Below are positions 46,823 through 58,800 of a stretch of DNA of 64,000 bases, piece after piece; within the stretch, counting starts at the first letter, position 1, and every line of letters starts with the position of its first letter. This stretch comes from Pseudomonas paraeruginosa PA7 (lineage in GTDB: Bacteria > Pseudomonadota > Gammaproteobacteria > Pseudomonadales > Pseudomonadaceae): assembly GCF_000017205.1 (NCBI RefSeq), contig NC_009656.1, positions 4,902,001 to 4,966,000 of the forward strand. Direction: 5' to 3'. The position numbers and the translations under genes were made by a program. Below the pieces are notes generated by a model that saw only the letters and a program-made list of their open reading frames with translations, did no database searches and had not been told where the DNA came from.

Positions 46823-49800
46823 CTACAAGGCCAGGTTGCCGCGCTCCTCGTCGGTCAGCTGGCGACGTGCCTGCTCGCTGAGCGCGCCGGCGCCAAGCAC
46901 CTGCACGGCGCTGTCCGGGTCGTAGCCCGGCGCGCGGCTGGCGCCGTCGCGCGAAGGCTCCAGTCGCTCGTTGCCGAAGCCCAGCACCTGCACCGTGATC
47001 ACCGAGGGCATGCGCTGCCGCGCGGTGGCCTGCTGCTGGCGGCTGACATCTTCCGCCGCCTGGCTCGCCGAACTGGCCGCGGCGCTGGCGGAAGTCAACG
47101 CGCCGGTGTTCACCGAGGCCACCACCGGGATACCGCTGGACTGGCCCTGGGTCTGGATGTTCGCCGCGTTGATCACCTGCAGCGCCGCCACGTTGACGTT
47201 GCCGGAAACCCGGATGCCGGCCTCGCCGGCGTCGATGGTGCCGAGCGGCGCGATCAGGTCGATATCGCCCGGCGCCACCTCGGGAATCGGGTTGAGGGTG
47301 GCGATGCCGGCGCCGGTGCTGGGCACCTGCGGCGACAGGCTGACATTGCCCCAGGCGTCGTACACGCGCCGCGGCGGGGTGTACACCACGGTGGTCTTGC
47401 TGCCACGCCCGGCGTTGATGTCTCCCTCGGCCGACCAGATCTGGATATCCCCGCCGAACGTGGTCATCATCCGGCTCTGGCCGAGGAGGATGCTGCCCTG
47501 GGCATAGGAGCGGATGTTCCCCATGCCCTGGGTCACCACGCCGGCGCTCGACGGCGGCGCCTCGCCCTCGATGCCGAACACCTGTTGTCCACCGGGAGTG
47601 AGCAACTGGATGTCGCCACCGAAGTTGGTGTGCACCCCGGCACCACCGTACATGACGATGTCGCCGTCGTAACGGATCGGGTTGCCTGCCGGGTCGCGCC
47701 CGGGGAATAGCGTGGCGATCGCGTTGCGGCCGCGCAGGTAGCTGCCCTGGCGCACTCCACCGGCCTCGTTGTACTCACGACCAGCGGCCTTGAGTTCGGC
47801 GAAGTACAGCTCGCGGGCGAAGATCCGTTGCTGCTCCGCCGGCAGGCCGGCGAGGAAGTCCCGCGCCTGGAGGACGTCGCCGCTGAAGCCATAGCGGCCG
47901 GCGAGCCACTCGACCAACTCGTTCTCGTAGGTCCGCACTACCTTGCCGGGCTGTTCCGCCAGAGACACTGCCGCCAATGCAAGGTTATCGGGTTCCAGGT
48001 AACGCTGGAGGAAACCGGAATAGTCCGCCTGGCTGGCGCCCGCCTGCAGGACGACGCTGGCGCCGGAACGAGCATCGCCCGGCGCGACCGGTCCCAGGCT
48101 GGTGACCGCCACCTCGTCTTCCATCAGCAGGTTGCGCCCGGCGCTGATTTCCAGGCTGCCCGGCCCGGCGACGTTGAAGTTGCCGTAGAGGATGTCGCGC
48201 CCCGCCTGCACCAGCGACACGTCGCTAGCCAGGGTATTGACGAACAGATTGCCGCTGCTGGCGTAGTTCTCCAGCGTGCTCGCGAACCGTCGCTCGATTC
48301 CCAGTCCGGTTCCGCTGCTGACGATGTCACGGCCGGCGAGCATGCGTACCGCGCCGTAGCCCTCGTACCGCAACTGGCCGAAACGCGCATCCCCCGGATC
48401 GGTGTAACGCAGCAGCCGTCCACTGTCGACGCCGACCAGGTCTCCGCTGAGAGCATGGAAGCGCGACGGTTCCTGCGCCGCTCCCCATTCGCCGGAAACG
48501 CTGTTGGCGCCGAAAGCGAACAGCGGGAACAGTTCGAAACTCGCGCGGCTGCCGTCGCTGGCAAGGTTGTCGGCCTGCCGCGCCCCCCCGGTGTACCCCT
48601 GGTAGCTCGGGTTCGACGGCGTGGCCAGGCTGGCGGCACTGGCGCCGGAGCGGCTGATGCTGTAGCCGCCAGCATAGATGGAATCGCCTGCCAGCAGGTC
48701 GAGACGGCCCTGGCTCGACGGCGCCAGGACCAGTGCGGTCATGTCGCTGCGTGTATTGTCGCGCCGTGTCGCGTTGCCGTAGTAGAGGCTGCCGGCAAGC
48801 GCCACCGCGGATAGCTTGGCGGGGTAGACCAGCGCCGAGTCGGTGACCTGCTCCGGCCTGCCCAGGGAAACCGGGGTCAGGTTGCCTCCCGCCGAGGCCA
48901 GGTCGATCGCCGTGCGTTCGCTCCACAGCGAGAAACCGCTCAGCCCGTAGCCATCGACGCCGCCGCTGGTATAGGGCGTGCCGTTCATCAATGGAGCCCG
49001 GCCGGGATCGACCACCCCCTGCAGGACCAGGTCACCCAGGCTGTTCAGGCTGAAGGTGGCGTCGCCCGGAACCAGCGTCGGCCCGCCGTTGGCCAGGCCG
49101 AGGGTCGCGACGAAAGGATCGTAGGCCCGCCGTTCGCCCGGAACCTGCAGGGAATCCGTACGGCCATAGAGCAGGTCGATACCGCCCAGGCTCGTCGCCC
49201 GTACCTGGGCATTGCCCCGCAGATTGATCACCGCGCCGTACAGCGAACTGCCCTGGTCGAAAGGGGTCAACGGATTGAGCGTACCGCCGATGCGCACGTC
49301 CATGTCGCCGCCGCCGCTCAGGCTCAACCGGCCATCCTCGCCGACCCGGCCACTGCCGCCCACCGCCAGCACCAGTCCCTGGCTGCGCTGCGACCTCACC
49401 TGCGCGACGCTGGACGTACGGGTCTCGATGATACCCGCATCGCCCGCGACCCTCAGGCTCAGGTCGCCACCACCAAGGGTGCCGATGCCGGTGAAGCCTA
49501 CCTGCTGGGTGGCGGCGGCAGCCCCCTCGCTGCCGGGCCGGCGCGCATAGGTACCGAAGTTGACCCACCAGGCGGTGGCATCGGTCGTACCGGCGGTCGA
49601 CGCGCTGCCCTGGCGCCAGAGCCAGTTGCCGACAGCGGCCGAATCCTGGCCGGTGTTGGACACGGCACCGGACAGCCGTCCCAGTATGTCGCCACTCAGA
49701 TCGCCGCCGACCACCAGTGTCAGGTTGCCCCCCTGGGTCGGATACCAGGCGCTGTAAAGGCTCTGTTCGCCGCCATCCACCCATTGCTCGTAGCCGCCCA

Positions 49801-52800
49801 GCGCCGGATCGAGCAGAACGCTGCCGCCATCCCTGGCGCGTGGGAGGTTGTACCTGGCATCGACGAGGCTCGCGGTACCTGCGGTATAGACCCCGAACGG
49901 CGAGTCCATGCGCAGGTTGCCAGCGGCGAACAGCTCGAGATCGCCGGTACCGGTGCGCAACACGCTGAAGCGCGAAGCGTAGGGTTCGGCTTCCAGGGCG
50001 TAATCGTCTCCGGACGCCGCGCACCAGGTGGGGAAATCGTCACAGAGGGTCGGGTAGCCCAGCGCCTCCGGGTCCAGCGGATCACCCGGCTTGATGCCGG
50101 GATCGCCCCAGCCGGCCACACCTTCCTCGGTCCATACCATGCCGCCGGAACTCGCCGCGCACCAGCTCGGGAAATCATCGCAGAGCGTCGGATAGCCCAG
50201 CGCTTCCGGGTCCAGCGGGTCGCCGGGCTTGATGCTGGGATCGCCCCAGCCATCGACTCCCTCCTGGGTCCATACCAGTCCGCCGCCCGTCGCCGGTATG
50301 CGCCGCATGCCATAGTGCGTATCGGCGAGACGCATCTGCCCGCGGGAAAGCGGATCGGTCAGCCGCGGATCGGCCGCCTGCAGGTCGGCGCCAGCCACCA
50401 GGCGCAAATTCCAGGACTGCGAACCGGCCGTCAGCATCGGCGCAATGGCCCAGTTGCGCGAAACCGCGCCGACCGGGCGCACATCCACCGAGGCGGCGCC
50501 ATCGGGCAGGCGGATGTCGCTGCCGGCCGGGAGGAAGGCCCCGGCGCGCAATTCCAGTCCACCTGCCAGGCGCACGCCATCGGCCTCGCCGTTGGCCAGC
50601 GTGGCGCGGCCGGGCAACGGCACGCCGCCAGGCCAGCTCATGGCCATCACCGGCGTCGCCAGCGGCAGGCGGCTGCCCGCGCCGAGGCGGGTGCCGGCGG
50701 GCAGCTCCAGGGCCTCGCCAAGCAGGCTGCCGGCCGGCTGCAGCAAATTGCCGGCAGCATCCAGGATCGCCCCTTCGAGCACGGTCCCCGCCGGCAGCCG
50801 CAGCGGCTGGCTGAGCACCGCCTCGACTGGCAGTCGGGTACCGGCGGCCATAGTCATGGCCTTGATCGGCAGTTCGAAGTTGAGCGTCTTGCCCGCCGGG
50901 AAGAAGCTGTCGTCGTCCAGGCGCACGCCGGCCGCCGGCACCACCCGGTCGCCGCCCAGGCGGTCCTGGCCGGAAAGCAGCCGCCAGCCCTGGTCGTCGT
51001 CGGTTTCCGGCGGAGGGGCGAAACCGTCGGTGACGCTGCCATAGATGTTCAGGTCGCCGCCGGCGCGGAGTGCCAGCGAACCGGCCTCTCCGGAACCGTA
51101 GACCATGGTCTTTGCCGTATGCGGGTTGAGGCTGGCGTAGCGATAGCCCGAGAGGTCCAGATCGCCCTGTACCACCAGGTCGCCGTCGGCCGTGGCGCTG
51201 ACGATCTCCAGTCCGGGGCGGAGGTGGAACGCGTCAGCGTAGGCGGCATCGTTCAGGCCGGCCAGCTTGCCGTCGAGCAGGGCGGCATTGGCAAGGGCGG
51301 CTTGCATGAACAGCTCGTTCTGCTGGTGCTTGCCATCCAGATAGGCCTGGGTGATCTCCTGGTACGCTCGGCCGTTGCTCGCGGGCTGCGCGGCGCTCGG
51401 CGCATCGTCGTAGCGTTGCACGGCGTTGAGGGTGATGGTGCGGGCGCCGAGTATCTGCAACGGGCCGCTGGCGTCGACCGCGATGTCGCCCGCCGTCGCC
51501 CCGCCCAGGCGTGGCGCGTACAGGTCGAGGCTGCCGCGGGCGACGCCGTCGTTCTGCCCGGCCGCGCCGCCCGGTGCCGCTGCGGTGCCGTGGCGCAGGT
51601 CGATACGGGCGCCGGCGCCGAGGCTGAGCAATCCGTCTCCGGCATTCAGCTCGATCACCGCGCGGTTCGGCGAATCGATGATCTTGCCGTAGCTGTCCAC
51701 CCGCAGCCGGCGCCCATGGGCGTCGAGCAGCGCCTCAGCGCCGATGCTCAGGCCCTGCTTGCCGGCCAGGCGGATACTACCGACCTGCTCGCCGCTGGCA
51801 TCGAGGACACCGTTCACGCGCAGATGGCCACCGTCCAGCGACACCTCGATCGCCGCGGCCTTCACCTCGCTGCCGATGGTCAGGTCGCCCTGCTTGATCT
51901 GGAAACTGCGCGCGCCGAATACCTGGCCGGCATTCAGCCTCTGGTTGAGGTCGGCGAACCGGCTGTCTGGCGTACCCTCCCCACCCAGTTGCTGGGCGCG
52001 AATCTCGACGCTGCCCGCAGCGTATGGCACCAGGGTGCCACCGGCGTCGTATTCGCCGCTGCTCGCCGCCAGGAGCTGCCCCTGCAGGTCGACCACTCCA
52101 GCCTCGCTGCCCAGCGCCACCGCCGTCAGGCTGCCAGCCCGGTTGTTGCTCGCCGACAGGTCGATGCGCGAAGCGCCAGCCTGGCGGATATCGCCGCCAC
52201 GGCTCAGCAGGTTGACTTCACCGCCCCAGCTGTAGCGGGTCACGTCATCGAAACGGACCGCCCGCCCCGCCAGGTCGAGCTGCGCGCCGGCGCCCAGTTC
52301 CAGGTCCTCCCGCGCGGTCAGGCTCAACTTGCCGCTGGGCAGGCCGACGCGAGTGTCCAGCAGCAGGCTCCCTCCTTCCAGGGCCAGCTCGGCGCCCAGG
52401 GCGCCATTGGCCAGTTCGAGCGGAGCGGACGTCACGTTGCCCGGCCCCGCGCTGACCCGCAACGAGCCGCCGGCCAGCAGGCTGTTGCGCGAGCCGGCCT
52501 CGCCGGTGAGCAGGGGCGTGATCAGGTTGAGGTCGCCGCCGCTGTATGCATAGCCGCTGCCGGCCTGGTACTCGCCCTGGCTCTGGTAGACCGCGAGGCT
52601 GCCCTTGTGGTTGGCGGTGATCCGCTCGCTGGCCGACAGGTTGACCGTGGCGAAGCCCAGCGCCAGGCGCCGGTAGCTGTCGATGGCGCTGGGCTGGCTG
52701 AAGGGGCCGTAGCCGAATTCCAGACGCTCGCTGCGGATGTCCAGCGTACCCTGGCCGCTACCGGCGCCACCGGCGATGACCCCGGCGGGCGGGGTCTGCG

Positions 52801-55800
52801 CGCCGTTCCAGATCAGGTTGGAGGTCCGGATCGAGGCGACGCTGTCGCTATCGCCATAGCCATAGATCGCCGGGGTGCCCAATACCAGGCGTGACAGGCG
52901 GGAACGGCCGGTCGCCGGATCGTAGGAGTCGAGGCCGACATCACCATAGAAGTTGAACGCGTCGCGGGCGTTCAGCACCAGGGTTTCCAGGGGCGGCGCC
53001 CCCTCCGACGCATCGCCCTGCAGCAGGCGGTCGAGCAGGCGCTGGTCGAGCGCCAACCCCGTCGGCAGCACGCCACGTTGCGCCAGGCCGGCCAGCAGCG
53101 CCTGCTCGCCGACATTGAAGGCGCCCGCCGCCAGGGTCAGGTTACGCGTGCCGTAGCGCACGCTGCTGTCGAGCACGAAACGCTTGTCGGTGGCCGCGAC
53201 CAGACTGCCCTCGGAATACAACCGGGTTTCGCCAGCCGCTCCGCCGGCAGCGGAAACACCGAGCAGGATGTCGCCGGGACCGCGATCCGGCGTTCCCGCC
53301 TCCGGCGGCAATACATTCAGCACGCCGTTGGAGAGGGCGAGCATGGAACGCCCCCCCGGCGCATACAGGAAACCATCCCGCGCATCGTAGGCCGCTGCCC
53401 CTCGTCCCAGGGTGACGATGGCGGCGCCTTGCTCGAGGCTGATCGCCTCCCCCGGCCGGTTGGCCAGGAGGAACACCTCGGGCGCGGCCAGCTCGGCGCC
53501 ATTGCGCAGGACAATACTTCGTGCGCTATCGGTGATATCGAAGCTGACGTAGTTGCCGCCCTGCCCGTAGAGAACCGTTGGCGTCGAGCCGATCACCAGG
53601 CGGGCGGCACCGACGGCGTTGAGATCGTCGGCCCGCAGCGTCACGCCCTGGAAACCCTCGCTGGCCTGCGCGCCGCCGCCGACGATCTCGATCCGCTGGT
53701 TGTTGCCCGATACCACCAGGCTACCGCCATAGCCGCCGCGGGCGGCCTGGAACAGCCCACGGCCGTCGAACGCCAGCGCGTCGGCGCCGCCCCCGGCGAG
53801 CAGGTCTAGGCGCAGGCTGCGCGCATCTTCCGGCAGCATCGGCCGCGGGACACCACGGCGGGCGGCATCGGCTCGAGCGAAGTCGCTGTAGCTCGTCTCG
53901 TTGTACTGCGAATGGCGTCGCACCACGTCCGCCGGGGTCAGCAGCACCTGGCGGTACAACTGGTCGCGTACCCCGGTCCCGGCCAGGGACAACTGCCCGG
54001 CCAGCGACCAGGAGCCGCTGCGCATGAGCTGGGTCGGCAACGCGCGGCCCAGCCCGGCCTGGCCATTGAGTTCGACCCGATACGCCCCGGGCAGCAGGGC
54101 ATAGGTCGACGGCAGCAGCGTATAGGTTCCCGCCGGCAGGCCGGGCACGCCGCCGCCGATGCTGATCTGCTGGCCGACCAGCGGATCGACGGCACCACGT
54201 TCGGCGGCGACCGGCGCGATGCGCTGGACACCGGGCACGATGGCGTAGATCGGATTGTCGGCCAATCCCGGCAGGCTGAAGCGGCCATCCTCGTCGATGC
54301 GTACCAGCGGGTTGTAGCGCGCGTCGGTGGAACCGCCGCGACCGGAGACGAAGCCGGCGCCGAGCAGTTCGCCGCCGCCGGAAAGATCCAGCGTCGCGCC
54401 GGGCGCCACCTGCACGGAGAGGCCGCCCAGGTCGAGGCCGGTTTTCAACACTCCCCTGTCGTTGGAACTGCCGCCCACGCCGGTCAGAACGACTTCCTTG
54501 CCGGCGTAGCGCCAGGCCTGGCCGTCTACCGTACCGCCGTAGGGCAGCGCCAGACCGGCGCCGCTGACCGAGGTCAAGCTCCCGGGCAACAACTCGACCC
54601 TGTTGGTCGTGCCGGCACCGCCATTGCTCTGGCCGATCTCCAGGTAGCCCAGTGGCGCGCGCACGACACCACCCTGGATGACACTGGCCGCCCCCAGCGA
54701 CAGGCTGCCGAAAACCGCAAGCGGCTGCTCCGGCGTCGTCGCACCGCTGCGCTCGATGCGCAGGCTGCGCGTCGGGTCGAATGCCGGGGCGGCGCCATCG
54801 GCCTGATAGCCGTAGCCGGCGAGAATGCGCGCGCCTGCACCGCTGCCCGGATAGAGCTGGGCGGCGCGAATCAGCACATCGCCAGCGCTGAGCAGCTGGG
54901 TGTTGATACGTTCCATGGGTTCGGCGTTCCCCGCCAGCAAGCGCATGTCGCCTGTGCTGGAAAGCTCGACCCGGTCGAAGCCGCGCCGGTCGACCACGCG
55001 CGTCCCGCCGGTGGCGTCGCGGAAACCGCCGCGCGAACCGAACACCAGGCTGTCGCGGATATCCAGCACCTGCGCGCTGGCCTCGAAGCGCGCCTCGCTG
55101 GGCTGCCTGGAGACCTGGGCCAGGCTGGTCGACAGCGGCTGGGTTTCATTGTTCTCCGCCGCTTCGTTGACGAACGCTCCCGCCAGCAGCAATGACGGCG
55201 CCGCCAATCTCACCCGGCTGTCGGCGGCGGCTCCTTCGCCGAGTCCCAGCGCCCCGCTGTAGAGGCTCAGGCGTTGCGCCAGGGACAGCTCCAGATCGCC
55301 GGCGAAGCTCAGCAGCCCGTCACTGAACAAAGTCAGCTCGCCGAACCCGCCGTCCTGCACCTGGCTCGCCGCCAGGCGGCCATGGCCATAGGCGTAGCCG
55401 CGCTCTTCCCCGGCGGTATCGCGCTGCTGGGCGACGACCAGCTCGCGCGGGCGCAGCACCTGGTCGGTCGCCAGGCTGGTCAGGTAGTTCGGCGTGGCCA
55501 GCGCCACCGACAGGCTGCCGGCGGCGGCACCCTCCCCACCGGAGAAGGCTCGCAAGTCGCCGTCCAGGTACAGGCCATTGGCCGAGGCCAGGGAGATACT
55601 GCCGCCGGCGCTGGCGACCCGGGTCTGGCCAACCCCCGGGATGTCCAGCAATGCCTCGGTGCCGGACGCATCCAGCAGGCTTCCCGGACGCAGATCGATG
55701 AACAGTTCGGCGGCGGCGGCCTTGCCGCCGGCCTGCTCGACCGTGCCGCCGATGACGATGCTGCCGCCCTCGGCCACCCGGCCGTAGCGCCGTCCCTGGA

Positions 55801-58800
55801 AATCCAGCGCGGTCGCGGCGCGCGCGGCGACATCGAGCACGCCCTGCTCGCCGACGCGGATGGCCCGCTGGTGGCCGACGCTCTCGAGCGGATCGCGTTG
55901 CGGAGCGGGCAGCGCCACGCTACCCAGCTCGATCGAACCGCCCCAAGCGTTCAAGCGACCTTCGATGTTCAACTGGCCGACACCGCGCAGCTCGATGCGC
56001 TGGCCGGGGTCGACCTCGAGCAGGCTGCCGCGGGCGATGTCGAGGACGCTGGCGGCTACCTGCCCGGCACCGGTCTGGCGAGTGCCGGCCTGCAGGAACA
56101 GGCTGGCGCCGGGACGCTGGAGCAGCTCGCCGCTGGCCGGCCGCTCCTCGTACAGTGGCGCCAGCCAGGGTTCCAGCGCGCGCAGCGGGTCGGCGCCGCT
56201 GGCGATGGCCACGGCGTCGTCGCGGAAACGGTACAGCGGGCGCCGCACCTGCACCTGCGTGCCTTCCGTCACTTCCAGGCCTTGCTCGCCGATCACCCGA
56301 TAGCTGGCGAACCCCCTGTCGAAGAATCCGCTGGCAAGCGCCAGGGTGTCGTCCCGCGCCGTCGCGCCGATGCTCACCCGCGGCGCCTGGATGCTCAGGG
56401 TGCCGGCGCCGGCGACACCATGGCCGGCCAGCTCGCCGCCCAGTTGCAGGCGGCCGTCGGTCGCCGCCGCGCCGGTGTTGGCCGACAGCGTCAGGTCGCC
56501 ACCCTTGCCGCCCACCTGCTTGCCGTCGGCGAGAAGCGCGGCGCCGGAGGACACGTCGATGCGGCTGTCCACGCCCAACGACAGGTCACCGCTGCTACGC
56601 AGGGAAACCCTTCCGCCATCGAGGTAGGCTCGCTCGGCTTCCACGCCACCGCGCAACAGGTTGCTCCAGAGGCCGCGCGCATCCAGCCTGACGCCATCGC
56701 CCAGGGTCACGCCGGCACGCTGGCCGGCGGCGGGGCCGAGGTAGGTATCGAGGCGCTCGCCACGCACCATCTCCACCTGTTCCAGGACGTTGCCCAGGCG
56801 AAGGCTGCCAGCGCGCGCGACAAGATCGGCGTTCACCTCTACCTCGGGAGCGTAGAGGGTGATCTCGCCACCGTTGCCGACTTGCAGGGCGTCGCCCACC
56901 TCGATCCGCTCGCTCGCCGCCACCCGTACCGCCCCCAGTTCGAAACCGGACAGGCGTTCGCTGTCGAGTTGGAGCGTGCCGCGCTGCTCGTCGGCCAGCG
57001 CGGTGTCCAGGCCGAGACTCGCCGCCGAGGGTCCGCCGCCATCGGCCAGGCGCACCCGTTGCAGAGTCGGTGCGAGGTTGTACGACACGTTGCCGCTGGC
57101 ACCTTCGTAGCGTGGTGTATAGCTCCCCACGACCAGCTCGGCGCCGCGCGCCACCGCGTTCTGCGCCTGCCGATAGCCATCCGCCCCCGGCTGTGGCGCG
57201 CGCACTTGGCGCTCACCCTGGAACACCTTGCCGAGCAGGTCGCCCTCGAGCACCGCCGAAGCGGTGCCGACCACCATGCGGCCGGCGTCGCGTCCGACCA
57301 TGTAGCCGTTCTCGTAGCGGCTCTGCGGGGCGATCAGCGGATTGTAGAAATAGCGCGTCTGTCCCCAGCGCGGGCTGCTGTCCTCGAAGCCACGATAGAT
57401 ACCCTCGTAGAGCAGGTCGCCGGGGGCGCGGGAAATTTCGTAAAGGCGCCCGTCGCTGCCCTTTAGCCAGGTTTGCCGGATGAGGCCGCCCTGTACGTCG
57501 AGGGTGCCGCCGGAGAGGTTGGCCACCGAGCCGGGCTGGCTGACCAGCTCGCCGCCGGTGAAGGTGAGGGTGCCGCCCTGGGCCATCCATTCGCCCGCCG
57601 AGTGGTTGCGCGTGCCGAGATAGCCGCCCAGCTCCAGCAGGCCGCCGGCGGTATACCAGCGATCGGAGGCATAGCCGTTGCTACCGGCCGGGACCAGCAC
57701 CAGTTCGCGGGCGTCGACCCAGACATCGTTGCTGGCCAGCCCGCCACCTTCGCGGTTGACCGGTGCGTCGCGCTGTTCGTTGCCCTGGACGTTGATCCGG
57801 ATGTTGTTGCTTTCCATTGCCACCTTCACCCCGACGGCGCCAGCGACATCCACCTGCGCGCCGTCGCGCAGCAGGCTCCGGCCCGCGGCGCTGACCGCCA
57901 CCTGGCCGCCACTGGCCAGGGTCAGCGAGCCCCTCTGGAAATCCACGTTGCCACCGCTGACGATCTCGATCCGTGACTGCTCGCTGCGATCGGTGACCCG
58001 ACTGAGGTTGTCGAAACGACCGGTGACGTTGTTGGTCGGCGAGGCACCGTCCAGCGCCTGCTGGGCGGCATCGCGCTGGCTGTCGAGCGCACCGGCGCCA
58101 CTGGCGTCGACCAGCACCGCGGTGCTGCTGCCCTCGCCCAGGACCACGCTGCCCCTGGTATCGCTGGCCGAATTGAGCAGGTGGATGGTACCGCGCACAT
58201 CGGTGGAACTGCTGGACAGGACGACCCCCTCCTGCCGTACCTGGCGGCCGGTCAGAGTGATGTCGCCGGTGGAGGCCTGGACCAAGCCCTGGTTGACCAC
58301 CCGCCCGGCGCTGCTGCCGGCGACCAGCGCGGTGGCCACTTCGTTGCCGCGGGTGGTAGAGCGCAGGTTGCCGTCGGTGCCGACACCGCGGCGAATGTAG
58401 AAGCTATCGCCCGCCGCCAGGGTCGCCTGGCCCTTGGGCGTGACGATCTGCCCGGCGTTCTCCACCTCGCTGCCGAGCAGCAGCACGTAGCCGCCTGCCG
58501 CGGTGGAACTGGCCGGATCGGCGCTCTGCAGCAAGGCCCCCCGCTCCACCCGTACCGCTCCGGCGGCGTCGGTGAAGCTCGGCTGACTGCCGTTGGCATC
58601 GAAGTACAGCCCGCGCTCGCGGAACTGGATGTCGCTGATATTGGCCGCCGCGGCCACCAGGTTGCGGACATTGACCTGGCTGCTGCCGCTGAACACCACA
58701 CCGTTGCGGTTGGCCACCATCACCGTGCCGCCCGCCTCGATCCGGCCCTGGATCTGGCTCGGCCGGGCGCTCGGGTCGTTGACCCGGTTGAGCACCGCCC

